Assembly: GCF_000016605.1 (NCBI RefSeq)
Contig: NC_009440.1
Coordinates: 1,958,001 to 2,022,000 of the forward strand
Source of the DNA: Metallosphaera sedula DSM 5348
GTDB taxonomy: Archaea; Thermoproteota; Thermoprotei_A; Sulfolobales; Sulfolobaceae
DNA: 64,000 nt
Direction of reading: 5' to 3'
The position numbers and the translations under genes were made by a program. Below are positions 1-7,961 of the stretch, piece after piece. Position 1 is the first letter of the stretch, and the number at the start of each line of letters is the position of its first letter. The notes under the pieces were generated by a model. It was not told the DNA's origin. It searched no databases and was given only the letters and a program-made list of their open reading frames with translations.

Positions 1-225
1 CTCCTGAGCGTTTACTGCTCCGCTTTCCTGAGTCTTGAAGACGTACTGTTCTGCCACTATCCTAGTATTGATTATGTCCTGAGGCGGATCCTTATTAAGA
101 GCTGAGAGAGTATTGGGAACTCCACCCACTGTGAAGTCCTGGGGAAGAGTCCCAATTATCACAACAGCGAACAAAATGATTACGAATAACGCCCACGCCA
201 ATTCATATTTGTCCTTTTTATCCAT
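1..225 (-). CDS. doxC: Terminal quinol oxidase subunit, DoxC-like, N-terminal part (cut by window edge)
   Basis: The minus strand is open for 75 codons from ATG at 225 to the window edge, so only the N-terminus is present. It begins with a short charged stretch (MDKKDKYE), then a single hydrophobic anchor at about residues 9-26, then a soluble part that would lie outside the membrane. The start lies 38 bases downstream of the doxB stop on the same strand, so the two are probably cotranscribed. In Acidianus, DoxB is followed by the small subunit DoxC, and that order is the main support for the name. The visible 75 residues contain no metal-binding motif, so identity rests on context. Confidence 0.6.
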   Translation of the reverse strand, partial: MDKKDKYELAWALFVIILFAVVIIGTLPQDFTVGGVPNTLSALNKDPPQDIINTRIVAEQYVFKTQESGAVNAQE

Positions 226-263
226 TTTTATCACCTCAACTAAAAACACGCGAAATTAAAAAA

Positions 264-2021
264 TCATAAACTTTTAGCCCCCTTTAATACGGGATACGAG
301 ATCAGCACTATCCCTATGGACAGCAGGACTATCCAGATCCATGGCATTGCGTTGTAAGTGTTACCAGAGAAGGCCAGTGGGAACATGCTAATCACTATCA
401 CAAGTGCACCCAATATTCCCAGAGTCCACAGGCCACTTAATCCTTTCTTTATCATGTTTTTACTGAATAAACTTGGAATATTAATGTTTTCTCCATTCCA
501 CTCTAGTGCAGCTCCCACGGTGCCAATGAGCTGGCCAAGCCCTACTCCCTCTAGGTTCATATTTCTACCCTTAACTAGGGTAAGGACCAGGTTCAGGAAC
601 CAAACTAGGGTAGCAAGCTCTGCTATTACTGCACCCACAGTGGAGATAACCTCTGCCGTAATTAGAGTCGGTACTCTAGGATAGATCTCAGCCCTTCTCA
701 CCAAGCCCTCGAATCCCTGCAATTCATAGCCCACTATGAAGAGAATGGATCCAAACACGTAACCAATCCAATGAACCCACGCCATCTTGGATGAGAACCA
801 CTGCTTCCCAGTCATCATGGGTATCATGAAGTAAAGCACTGCCATTGCTGCTGGAACTATGGACAGCAGTATCATTGCATGGAAGTGGGACACTACCCAA
901 TCGGTGTTGTGAATTATTGCGTCGAAGGCTATGGTTGCGTTAGATATACCGGTAACTCCTGCAGCTATGGCCCCAGAGAAGGATGTCACAGTGAAAGCAG
1001 TTATCACGTTGAACTTAACCTGTGCGCCCTTTACCGTAGCCCATAGATTGAAGAAGGTCAACATTGAGGGGACCACAACTGCATACGTAAGAACTTCCTG
1101 GAGTATCTTGATAGAGACTGGAAGGTTAACCATGTATAGGTGATGAATGGGTACATTGTTGGAAAATATTAAGTAGAGCAGAGCAGAAATTCTACCCATT
1201 CTATCGCTGTAAAGCGGTTTGTTAGCTAGTGTTGGAATAAGAAGATAAAGTGCTCCAACTGCAGGCATCCACGCCATATACACGATAGCATGCCCAAAGA
1301 TCCAGAAGGCTATTTGGTTCGCAATTGCGTTGAGGGGCACCAGGTTATAGAACGCTAGTATGTCCCATACATCAGCTGCGGTTACCCCAGAGTAGCCTAT
1401 CATGAAAAGCAAGGTATTCATGAGGAAAAATACCAGAGGAACAGGTAGCTTCTCCTTAAGTTGCTTGGACGCTATATAATAATGGTACACGATCCATATT
1501 CCCGCTAGATAGGTGAAGGCGTCCAGTAGAAGCCAACCGTAAAAGAATAGCGGAGATACCACGTAATTGGAGTAGTTGGGAATTCCCATGGGAGATATGT
1601 AGTACCAGTCGGTAGCACTGAAGTAGTTGTCATTAAAAGTGGGAGCAACGACAATCGGCCCTTCCATAAACATCATTGAAATGTTAATCAGGATGAAGGA
1701 GATGTTGAGCAACCACTTAGCCCTAGGTTGCAGGTTAAGAAGCTTAATTGTGAAATAAATGAAAATGGCATATATCACCTGCTGAGCGAATCCGAAGAGG
1801 TCCCTCTCAGCATGCAACGTGATGCTGGCGAAGTACTCCTGCGGAGTGAACACTAGGGTTCCACTCAGCCCCCACGCGGTCTCTTGTATCCTCACCATAA
1901 GGGAGTCTATCACTCCCAATAGGCCCCAAATCACTCCCATGACTAGCATAGCCATGACAATCCTAGTAGTCCAGTCCTTGTCCAATTGGAACAACGAAAC
2001 AACAAACTCCTTTAGTCCCAT
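264..2021 (-). CDS. doxB: Terminal quinol oxidase subunit I, DoxB-like (B-type haem-copper oxidase)
   Basis: 585-residue polytopic membrane protein that reduces oxygen with electrons from quinol and builds the proton gradient. All expected haem-copper ligands are visible: His70 in LHAER (haem), His244 with Tyr248 in GHAIVY (CuB and the B-type Tyr), His293-His294 in PIHH (CuB), and His379/His381 in SHFHA (haems). The [11 protein letters not shown] helix resembles B-type oxidases rather than the A-type GHPEVY pattern. Length is close to Acidianus ambivalens DoxB (about 587). A TATA-like TTAAGTATA lies at about 2043-2053 upstream of the ATG at 2021, consistent with a short leader. The DoxC-like gene follows. 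Confidence 0.9.
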   Translation of the reverse strand: MGLKEFVVSLFQLDKDWTTRIVMAMLVMGVIWGLLGVIDSLMVRIQETAWGLSGTLVFTPQEYFASITLHAERDLFGFAQQVIYAIFIYFTIKLLNLQPRAKWLLNISFILINISMMFMEGPIVVAPTFNDNYFSATDWYYISPMGIPNYSNYVVSPLFFYGWLLLDAFTYLAGIWIVYHYYIASKQLKEKLPVPLVFFLMNTLLFMIGYSGVTAADVWDILAFYNLVPLNAIANQIAFWIFGHAIVYMAWMPAVGALYLLIPTLANKPLYSDRMGRISALLYLIFSNNVPIHHLYMVNLPVSIKILQEVLTYAVVVPSMLTFFNLWATVKGAQVKFNVITAFTVTSFSGAIAAGVTGISNATIAFDAIIHNTDWVVSHFHAMILLSIVPAAMAVLYFMIPMMTGKQWFSSKMAWVHWIGYVFGSILFIVGYELQGFEGLVRRAEIYPRVPTLITAEVISTVGAVIAELATLVWFLNLVLTLVKGRNMNLEGVGLGQLIGTVGAALEWNGENINIPSLFSKNMIKKGLSGLWTLGILGALVIVISMFPLAFSGNTYNAMPWIWIVLLSIGIVLISYPVLKGAKSL

Positions 2022-2400
2022 ATCAATTCACAATAATAGTTAGCCTATACTTAATTCTTATCCTTATTTTTAGTAGAACAGTCGGTATTGATTTTAACAT
2101 AGTTTATCTCAGAATTATCTATTAATTAAATTTAGTCAATAGAGTTAGATGGACCTCCAGGGGACTCCGTTGACTTAAAAATCTTCTTAGATCCTGTCGC
2201 CAAGGAGGGCTGTTTACTGTATATCCCTCGAATATTTCTGAGAACACTAGTACTCAATTAGCAAAATTCTAGCGACGGTTTATCGTAACTATGATTCAAT
2301 GAAGACGTAAGTATTAGGCGTGGCTTTTGACTGTAAATCACAATCTTAACGTGAAAAGACGTCGTGAAAGTTTTTTAATCGTGTTTTCTTCTTAGATATT
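2022..2400. other. Intergenic region between doxB and tRNA-Ser
   Basis: A 379-base stretch with no convincing ORF on either strand. Its left end carries the doxB promoter (minus strand, about 2043-2053). Its right end carries the tRNA-Ser box A, TTTTTTAAT at 2371-2378. The middle is A+T rich without a clear hairpin, repeat or C/D box. I see nothing else there that I can support. Confidence 0.6.
2371..2378 (+). promoter_or_regulatory. Box A (TATA) of tRNA-Ser
   Basis: TTTTTTAA located 23-30 bases before the mature 5' end of the tRNA, the usual spacing for an archaeal TATA box and TBP/TFB start. The weak purine run GTGAAAG just upstream could serve as the BRE. Confidence 0.55.
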
Positions 2401-2497
2401 GCCGGGATCGCCTAGCCTGGTTAGGGCGGCGGCCTGCTAATTAGCGTGGGCAGCCGTTGGGGGAAACCCCGCGTGGGTTCAAATCCCACTCCCGGCG
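2401..2497 (+). tRNA. tRNA-Ser(GCT) with a short anticodon-loop intron
   Basis: The acceptor arm GCCGGGA pairs with TCCCGGC at 2490-2496, with discriminator G at 2497 and no encoded CCA. The T arm is GTGGG-TTCAAAT-CCCAC. The long variable arm (GGGG-AAA-CCCC, 2459-2470) marks a type II tRNA. The anticodon stem GCGGC is followed by loop CTGCTAA, giving anticodon GCT (Ser, AGC/AGU codons). The 3' half of the stem (GCCGT) comes only after about 12 extra bases (around 2440-2452), read as an intron at the canonical position 37/38 that needs the bulge-helix-bulge endonuclease. The exact intron ends are ambiguous by one base because of repeated A residues. Confidence 0.92.
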
Positions 2498-2600
2498 CCT
2501 CATTACCAACACTTAACAATAATATACCACGGGTCACTCTCTACATGGGTGTAGTTTCATCCCGGTAGACAAGTCCACACTCCTGAAAAGGGCACTAGAG

Positions 2601-3314
2601 GTGGTAAATACAGGGAACGAACAGGGTCTTGTATTAAGGTTAATAGGAGGTGCGGCAGTAGCTGCCATAGCACCAGAGGGTGCAAAACTTTTCCCAAGAA
2701 CTTACAAGGATGCTGACTACTTCGGCCTCTCTTCACAAAGGAAAGCCATTATTGAACTTCTTCAGAAACTGGGGATGGAACCAGATAAGAGATTTAATGC
2801 CCTACATGGATATAACCGCCTTCTGTTCTTCGACCCTGTTCTTAACACGAATGTGGACGTTTTCTTGGACGAGTTCGTGATGTGTCACAAGCTAATTTTA
2901 AGGGACAGGCTTAAACTCTACTCCCCTTCCATACCTCCCTCGGACCTTCTTCTGACCAAGATGCAGATCATTAATTTAACCGAGAACGATAGAAAGGATA
3001 TAGCTGCCCTTCTCTACGAGTTTAAGATCTCGGATAGGGACTACGATAAGGAGTTGGATTCAAGGTACATTGCGAACCTTCTCTCCGATGACTGGGGTTT
3101 CTACAAGACCTTCACTATCAACTTTGATAGAATGAGAGAATTCCTTTCCTCGGTTCCCACAGAGGGAAAGGTAATCCTTGAAAAGTTAGAGACCTTGATG
3201 AACCTCATAGAGTCCCACCCAAAGTCCATGAAATGGAAACTCAGGGCAAAGGTGGGTGAAAAGGTAAAGTGGTATGAGGAACCTGAGGAAGTTAAGGCTT
3301 CTGGCGGAACCTAA
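2601..3314 (+). CDS. Nucleotidyltransferase-fold protein (AbiEii-like), orphan
   Basis: 237 residues from GTG. The N-terminal part has the nucleotidyltransferase signature in AbiEii style: RLIGGAAVAA near residue 13, then RTYKDADYF with the paired acids, then NVDVFLD carrying a third acid. Farther on, LLLTKMQIIN and NDRKDIAALL match the helical Lys/Arg-Lys-Asp segments of that family. No antitoxin gene lies beside it, so a toxin-antitoxin role is not supported. The frame stays open upstream of 2601 with protein-like residues (PVDKSTLLKRALE), while the only nearby ATG (2545) is in another frame. The true start may therefore be a non-standard codon near 2583, or a frameshift may have removed the original start. 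Confidence 0.6.
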   Translation: MVNTGNEQGLVLRLIGGAAVAAIAPEGAKLFPRTYKDADYFGLSSQRKAIIELLQKLGMEPDKRFNALHGYNRLLFFDPVLNTNVDVFLDEFVMCHKLILRDRLKLYSPSIPPSDLLLTKMQIINLTENDRKDIAALLYEFKISDRDYDKELDSRYIANLLSDDWGFYKTFTINFDRMREFLSSVPTEGKVILEKLETLMNLIESHPKSMKWKLRAKVGEKVKWYEEPEEVKASGGT

Positions 3315-3420
3315 ACTCATTATACCTCCCGTTAAGTTGAGGTAGATATCTAAGGCAGAATAATTATTTGATCCCAGAAATATTATCTAGAACCTTTAGC
3401 GTTACAACACGCGAGAGGCA

Positions 3421-3511
<91 letters not shown>

Positions 3512-3528
3512 TTTACTTAAAACGCACA

Positions 3529-3538
3529 CTTTAAAAAA
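3529..3538 (-). promoter_or_regulatory. Box A (TATA) of tRNA-Leu
   Basis: TTTTTTAAAG on the minus strand, 24-33 bases before the mature tRNA-Leu 5' end. It abuts the stop of the UPF0147 gene on the same strand, so that gene's 3' end and this promoter share bases. Confidence 0.5.
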
Positions 3539-3811
3539 CTAGTCTCTTATGGTCTCAAGAATCGAAACAACATTCCAAATGGAAATCCTAGTCTGAGAAG
3601 GCATGTTTGGATCCTGGCTTATCTCATCAAGTATGGCAGTCGCGTTAGCCGCCCTTACTGCTGGGCTCAATGACGGATCCTGAAGGTTTCTTATGGCGTC
3701 GCTGGCTGCCCTCCTAATATTTCTTGGAACACTGGTGTCATTAACAACCTTCTGAAGCAGAACTATTGCTTGCTTGATCTTGGCCTCATTGTCATAAAGG
3801 GTTGCCAACAT
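3539..3811 (-). CDS. UPF0147 family protein
   Basis: Small helical archaeal protein of about 90 residues matching the UPF0147 family, including [19 protein letters not shown], the RRAASDAI segment and a C-terminal [10 protein letters not shown]. Function is unknown; the family is nearly universal in archaea and usually sits among information-processing genes, as here. I chose ATG at 3811; an in-frame GTG at 3817 would add two residues. It is divergent from the zinc-ribbon gene, and the roughly 40-base spacer holds AT-rich TATA-like sequence usable in both directions. Confidence 0.85.
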   Translation of the reverse strand: MLATLYDNEAKIKQAIVLLQKVVNDTSVPRNIRRAASDAIRNLQDPSLSPAVRAANATAILDEISQDPNMPSQTRISIWNVVSILETIRD

Positions 3812-3851
3812 TTTCACCCGATATACTTTTTATGTTACCAAATTTAGGTTT

Positions 3852-4223
3852 ATGCTGAATTTAATGTCTTCGGAACAGAGCGTAAAGAAAGCAGCAGAGC
3901 TCCTTAGGCAAGGGGCTACCATGTTAAGCGAGGCCTGCCCCGTGTGCAATAGCCCTTTGTACAGATTAAAGAGTGGGGAGATAGTGTGCCCTATTCACGG
4001 TAGGGTAATAATAGCGAAGGATGAAGAAGAGGAGAAGAAGCTAAAACGTGGAATTACGCTCGACTACATGGAACAGGTTCTAGTTGACTCTATGTCTATT
4101 ATTGTGGAAAAGCTGAAGTCTGATCCCATGAACTCCGAGGTGATTGTCCAGGTAATTAGGTACCTTGACTCCCTCGAGAGGTTGAAGAGGATAAGAGACC
4201 TTGGACAAGCTCAAGAGAAATAG
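3852..4223 (+). CDS. ZNRD2 / Sjogren-autoantigen-1 family zinc-binding protein
   Basis: About 120 residues. The N-terminal helix with KKAAELLRQGATML is followed by a zinc-binding module: CPVCNSPLYR, about 11 residues, then CPIHGR, giving Cys-x2-Cys and Cys-x2-His. This pattern is typical of the Sjogren syndrome/scleroderma autoantigen 1 family found across archaea, whose role is unknown. The C-terminal half is charged and helical (a DEEEEKKLK run, then DSLERLKRI). An ATG at 3864 is an alternative start that fits the TATA spacing better. The last 68 bases overlap the 3' end of thymidylate kinase on the other strand. Confidence 0.8.
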   Translation: MLNLMSSEQSVKKAAELLRQGATMLSEACPVCNSPLYRLKSGEIVCPIHGRVIIAKDEEEEKKLKRGITLDYMEQVLVDSMSIIVEKLKSDPMNSEVIVQVIRYLDSLERLKRIRDLGQAQEK

Positions 4224-4746
4224 AGGTCAGTTTCTCCAAGGGGAGAGTTCCATCCAGGATCTTGAAATTATATCTCCTTGCAAGAGATAGGTAGTTTTCC
4301 CTTACCTGATGCAGGGATTTTCTCTTCTCCTCGAAATCAAGGGAATCACGTTTATTCCTGAGCCTCTCCAGTGCTACGTTGACCGGCACGTCTAGAAGTA
4401 TCGTAAGATTGGGTAGAGGAAAGATTGAACTAAGTGACTCAAGCCAGGTCCGATCAACCCCCACCCCCTGATAGGCTAGCGTGGAGAAGAAGTATCTATC
4501 ACTTATGATGAGATCCACGTTTTGAGATTCCATCCACTTAACATGGATTCTTCTATCTGCAGAGAAAAGCAGGGCTAGGAGTACCTGATCCTTCCATTGA
4601 TACTTCTCAAGGAGTTGTTTAATATCATCAGTAAAGGGCTCCTGGGTGAGCAAGACCTTGAACCTGGGAGAAAGGGATTCAGCGAGTCTTTTAGCTAAGG
4701 TAGTCTTCCCAGATGCGTCGATGCCCTCAATGACCACAAGGTTCAT
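4156..4746 (-). CDS. tmk: Thymidylate kinase
   Basis: 196 residues; phosphorylates dTMP to dTDP for DNA synthesis. The P-loop is at residues 7-15 (EGIDASGKT) right at the N-terminus, as in all Tmk proteins. The mid-protein ISDRYFFSTLAYQG is the family DR(Y/H) motif that contacts dTMP. LTILLDVPVNVALERLRNKR precedes the LID region. Length is near the archaeal norm. The C-terminal 22 codons overlap the convergent ZNRD2-like gene. The upstream gene on this strand, the Clp1-like kinase, ends 53 bases before its start. Confidence 0.92.
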   Translation of the reverse strand: MNLVVIEGIDASGKTTLAKRLAESLSPRFKVLLTQEPFTDDIKQLLEKYQWKDQVLLALLFSADRRIHVKWMESQNVDLIISDRYFFSTLAYQGVGVDRTWLESLSSIFPLPNLTILLDVPVNVALERLRNKRDSLDFEEKRKSLHQVRENYLSLARRYNFKILDGTLPLEKLTSISLELVQGLLSSSTSRGSQGT

Positions 4747-4799
4747 TAAAGACTGTTTGCTTCCTCGAGTTATTAAGGGAGGAGTCTCAATACGTCCGT

Positions 4800-5786
4800 C
4801 TAGAACAATCTACGTTCCGTCCACTCCGCGTCTACAGACACAAAGCCCAAAACGAAATCGTCAAAGCTGGACACAGGTGTTTTAATGGAAGGTCCTTCCT
4901 CCATCTTCATGAGGCCCGCACCTACTATCTTACCTCCGGAGATAATCCCAACCATCAGGCCGTTAAGATGATCGTGAAGGTAACAGGAGCTTCCTGTCAA
5001 CCCTATCCTCCTGCCGAAACTGCTAACGCTTACTTCCTTAGCCCACGCAAAATATCTCTCGTAAAGTGATCTCCTGTTGGCACGTCTATCAGTCCTTGTC
5101 TTCTTTCGCCTAATTTGAACTGGCTTGAGTAGGAAGGTCCTCTGTCTGTAATTCCTCGGCATAAGCCTTAGCGCATCTACGCCTAAAGCTACGACGTAAT
5201 CAGGGTCCAAGAGCTCGATCAGTTTTCTCTTGTGCCACACCCCTGAAGACCTAATCCAGCCGTCGGTGTCCACAACAATGTTCCTGATGTCTTTGACTAG
5301 CCTGAGGGAGAGCTCAAGGTGAAGGTTAGGATCTCGAGACGGGGAAATGTCCCCAAAGAACTCAGCCCTAGTGAAGGATAGCGGATTATGAAACCAGAGC
5401 TTACTTCCTTGTGTCATGGACATGAATGTTGGAAGAAAGAGACTCGACTGACCCAGATCCAGGTCAGCGTAAGCAAAGTCCTTTGCCATATTGTAGAGAG
5501 TCCTAGAAAAATAGCTCTTGCCAGAATCCAAGTCCCCAATCACGATAACCCTTCCGCCCGTCAGGGATATGAGCTCTGCAACTTCTTCCCATCCCGTTGT
5601 TGGCAACGTGGCGAGTGACTCGCAATCGGACTCTATCTCCGCCCCCTTTCTGCTGTATACTGTAAACGTGGTATCTGGAATAAGGTAAAGATCTTGGCTT
5701 AGCCCCATTATCCTGATCTCTCCACCAGTTACCCTAAGCTCGCACGGGCCCCTCATGATCACGTACTGGTTAGGGTAAACCCTCAT
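4800..5786 (-). CDS. Clp1/Grc3-like polynucleotide 5'-hydroxyl kinase
   Basis: 328 residues. A small beta-rich N-terminal domain (about 1-65) precedes a P-loop kinase domain with Walker A GDLDSGKS at 84-91 and the characteristic DLDLGQSSLFLP near 105-116. That is the order seen in Clp1/Grc3 RNA kinases, which phosphorylate 5'-OH ends of RNA, possibly tRNA exons or RNA ends after processing. A basic stretch near 225-240 (RRKKTRTDRRANRR) could bind RNA. Its start overlaps the stop of the upstream RNase H-fold gene by 4 bases (ATGA), so they are translationally coupled. Confidence 0.8.
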   Translation of the reverse strand: MRVYPNQYVIMRGPCELRVTGGEIRIMGLSQDLYLIPDTTFTVYSRKGAEIESDCESLATLPTTGWEEVAELISLTGGRVIVIGDLDSGKSYFSRTLYNMAKDFAYADLDLGQSSLFLPTFMSMTQGSKLWFHNPLSFTRAEFFGDISPSRDPNLHLELSLRLVKDIRNIVVDTDGWIRSSGVWHKRKLIELLDPDYVVALGVDALRLMPRNYRQRTFLLKPVQIRRKKTRTDRRANRRSLYERYFAWAKEVSVSSFGRRIGLTGSSCYLHDHLNGLMVGIISGGKIVGAGLMKMEEGPSIKTPVSSFDDFVLGFVSVDAEWTERRLF

Positions 5787-6331
5787 GTAGTGGACCTGAT
5801 TGCAATGACGTAGGCAGCCCTTAGGTCTTTATCCTTTATCGAGACATATGGTGTCCTGTAGTTGGTTTTGGACTCATTCACCTTCTTAGCGTGGGGGAAG
5901 AATTTTTTGAGGTATTCATAAGCTTTCCTTCCTCCGCCGTTGCCCACTCCAACACCTATGTAAACTCTCCTGTGCGGATACCTCTCGATAACTCTTGTGA
6001 TATAGCCTGGGGTCTCCTCAAGTTCTAACTCCTCAGACTCCAAAAGTTGCCCGTCCGCTACCACAGCGAGGGTTAGCCTATCTTGATTAGTATCGATGCC
6101 AATGAGTAGTTCGTCAAATCTCTCCTTGTTTAACAGCCTTAAGAAAATGGAAACTGCAGTCTCTGAAGGATCTGCCGTTCTAGATATAGGGATATCGCCC
6201 TCTCCGGAATCTGATACCACGAGGCTACCGGAATCGTAGGACACATCCACCCCAAAACTCCTTAGCCTTCTGTACAGGGTGGTGAAAAGCTTAGGATCCT
6301 CAAGCTTGAGGACTACCTTTTTATCTTTCAC
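5783..6331 (-). CDS. Predicted RNase H-fold (RuvC/YqgF-like) protein
   Basis: 182 residues without a family name I can give with certainty. An N-terminal segment of about 80 residues precedes an RNase H-like core: the first strand DELLIGIDTNQDRLTLAVV has an Asp at the usual catalytic place, the fourth strand is RRVYIGVGVGNGGG, and the last helix KDKDLRAAYVIAI matches the RuvC/YqgF pattern of an Asp followed by Ala-Ala. This suggests a nuclease or resolvase-like protein. It is coupled to the Clp1-like kinase and divergent from a RadA paralog only 17 bases away. Fold assignment is inference from these motifs. Confidence 0.5.
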   Translation of the reverse strand: MKDKKVVLKLEDPKLFTTLYRRLRSFGVDVSYDSGSLVVSDSGEGDIPISRTADPSETAVSIFLRLLNKERFDELLIGIDTNQDRLTLAVVADGQLLESEELELEETPGYITRVIERYPHRRVYIGVGVGNGGGRKAYEYLKKFFPHAKKVNESKTNYRTPYVSIKDKDLRAAYVIAIRSTT

Positions 6332-6348
6332 AAATATAACACTTATCA

Positions 6349-6873
6349 GTGGGATATAAACATTTATCAGTAACTGATTTCCTTTTCAATCGAGGTAATA
6401 TTATCTCGATATTTGGTTCCTCGGGAACGGGAAAGACTGCACTGGGTCTTCACGTGATTAGGGAAATGAGAAACGGAGTGTTCATATCGACCACAGGTCA
6501 GGGTTACAAGGGTAGAATCAAGGGAAGATGGGACAGCATGTTTGTAGATGCTAGCGGTGAATATGAGCTCTTTGTGGCCGTTATGGAGGCGGTGGAGATG
6601 GACCCAAGAGTTATCGTGGTTGACGCCATAAACAGATTTTATAGGATAAATAGAAAAATCTCTCAGTTTCTAATGACACTTAACATACTTAAGCTGGCTA
6701 GGCGAAGGGTGCTCATGACCTGGGAGATGTCAACTAACAACAGGGTGAGCGGGCATAAGATAATGACCTTCTACTCAGATGATATCTTCAGAACCACAGG
6801 AAGGTACATCATAGGTAATGGAAGGAGATGTAAGTTTGCCATAAGAGAAGATGGGGTATTGGGATGTACCTAG
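6349..6873 (+). CDS. RadA/RecA-superfamily ATPase (RadA paralog)
   Basis: 174 residues, a minimal RecA-like ATPase. Walker A is GSSGTGKT at about 23-30 and Walker [10 protein letters not shown] near 86-94. It lacks the N-terminal helix-hairpin-helix domain of RadA and is shorter than RadB, so it is best called a RadA paralog. In Sulfolobus a RadA paralog also lies close to the mcm gene, which agrees with this position (recalled, not searched). The start is GTG at 6349, the only upstream start before the P-loop. The last 10 bases overlap carS. Confidence 0.75.
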   Translation: MGYKHLSVTDFLFNRGNIISIFGSSGTGKTALGLHVIREMRNGVFISTTGQGYKGRIKGRWDSMFVDASGEYELFVAVMEAVEMDPRVIVVDAINRFYRINRKISQFLMTLNILKLARRRVLMTWEMSTNNRVSGHKIMTFYSDDIFRTTGRYIIGNGRRCKFAIREDGVLGCT

Positions 6874-7361
6874 TGGAGTTACTGCTAGGGTTGGTGTATT
6901 ATTTACCAGCCTTTGTGGCCAACGGATCAGGACCCATGGTAAGGAAGGGCAATCCCATAGATTTTGGGAAAAATTTCACGGACGGTAGAAGGATCCTGGG
7001 AGACGGTAAGACCTTTGAGGGATTGCTCATGGGACTAACCTATGGTACTACCGTGGGCGTTGTTCTGTCCTTCTTTCTAGGTATACACTGGATCGTTATC
7101 TCCTTTATGGAATCGTTGGGCGCAATGCTAGGGGATATGCTAGGCGCCTTTATTAAGAGAAGGATGAATATACCTAGAGGTGGAAGGGCTCCTTTCCTGG
7201 ATCAGCTGGACTTCATCTTTGGATCTACAGCCTTAGGGTACCTGGTAGGGCTTTCAGTTACAGTGTACCAATTCCTTCTAGTGGTCGCAATAGCTTTCGT
7301 GGCTCACGTCCTTACAAACATTGCAGCATATCGATTAAGAATAAAAAGCGTCCCGTGGTAA
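6864..7361 (+). CDS. carS: CDP-archaeol synthase
   Basis: 165-residue integral membrane enzyme that transfers CMP from CTP to unsaturated archaetidic acid (digeranylgeranylglyceryl phosphate), giving CDP-archaeol for ether-lipid headgroup attachment. Family features are the FVANGSGP motif near residue 18, the GDGKTFEG motif near 47-54, and a C-terminal [16 protein letters not shown] loop; five hydrophobic segments are visible. It overlaps the RadA paralog by 10 bases, and the next gene starts 7 bases after its stop, so it is in an operon. Confidence 0.92.
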   Translation: MYLVELLLGLVYYLPAFVANGSGPMVRKGNPIDFGKNFTDGRRILGDGKTFEGLLMGLTYGTTVGVVLSFFLGIHWIVISFMESLGAMLGDMLGAFIKRRMNIPRGGRAPFLDQLDFIFGSTALGYLVGLSVTVYQFLLVVAIAFVAHVLTNIAAYRLRIKSVPW

Positions 7362-7368
7362 TTGTGTC

Positions 7369-7701
7369 ATGGTAAATCCGCAAAGAACGTTATCGCAAAT
7401 ACTTGAGACCTATGTAACAATAATTCTTGTAATAATCTTAATTGTTGGGATAGCAGGAGTTCTAGCAATTCCCTATTACATTTCCCCAATAACCTATTCC
7501 CAAGGAGGCCCAACAAACGGGGGTTATCTGGTCCTTGGAGTGATATTGGTTGGCATGTTACTAGCCGGGACTTTCCTCTTGGAGAGGAAACAGGTAGAAC
7601 TTGGTGCATTTACCATTATTTTCGCAGTTGTTATTCTTTCGATAATAGTATGGGAATTATATGGCGTATCCAGCGTCAATAACATAATCCATAACATCTA
7701 G
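7369..7701 (+). CDS. Small three-helix membrane protein, unknown function
   Basis: 110 residues with three predicted membrane helices (about 15-38, 51-71 and 78-99) and short loops; the loop after helix 1 is rich in Gly, Pro and Ser. No known domain is recognised. It starts 7 bases after the carS stop, so the two are probably cotranscribed, but that does not reveal its role. The downstream 73-residue gene has its own AT-rich spacer. Confidence 0.7.
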   Translation: MVNPQRTLSQILETYVTIILVIILIVGIAGVLAIPYYISPITYSQGGPTNGGYLVLGVILVGMLLAGTFLLERKQVELGAFTIIFAVVILSIIVWELYGVSSVNNIIHNI

Positions 7702-7742
7702 AAGAGAAAGTTATTTTAGGTAATGCATTATTGAATCGAATC

Positions 7743-7961
7743 ATGGAACCAATTAAGGTAAAACTTTCCACGGGCAAGGAAATCGTCATAGACGAAAACG
7801 CGGTGTCAGTTCTTAACAGGTATGCAAGAACTCTTCTCACTTTGGACGGCGTGGCAAAGGAGCTGAATCTAACAGGATGGGAAGAGGCATATGAACTGAT
7901 TAAGGCTGTGCCGTCATGGGTTCTCTGGACCCCTCTAGAAATATACAAGAGATCTGGTTAG
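7743..7961 (+). CDS. Small conserved-looking protein of unknown function
   Basis: 72 residues from ATG at 7743; an ORF start at 7731 would add MNRI, but ATG at 7743 fits the spacing to an upstream AT-rich stretch. The sequence is acidic and helical, with GKEIVIDENAVSVLNRYARTL and a hydrophobic C-terminus (VPSWVLWTPLEIY). It resembles the compact one-helix-bundle proteins found beside replication genes in Sulfolobales, but I cannot name a family. It converges with mcm and overlaps that gene's stop by 4 bases. Confidence 0.6.
   Translation: MEPIKVKLSTGKEIVIDENAVSVLNRYARTLLTLDGVAKELNLTGWEEAYELIKAVPSWVLWTPLEIYKRSG

Noticed and set aside
2044-2370. A small RNA in the doxB/tRNA-Ser gap
   Set aside because: No C/D box set and no stable hairpin visible; only AT-rich promoter-like sequence.
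2401-3314. Integrated element using tRNA-Ser as attachment site with the nucleotidyltransferase-like gene as cargo
   Set aside because: I found no second copy of the tRNA 3' end downstream, no integrase and no change in gene style.
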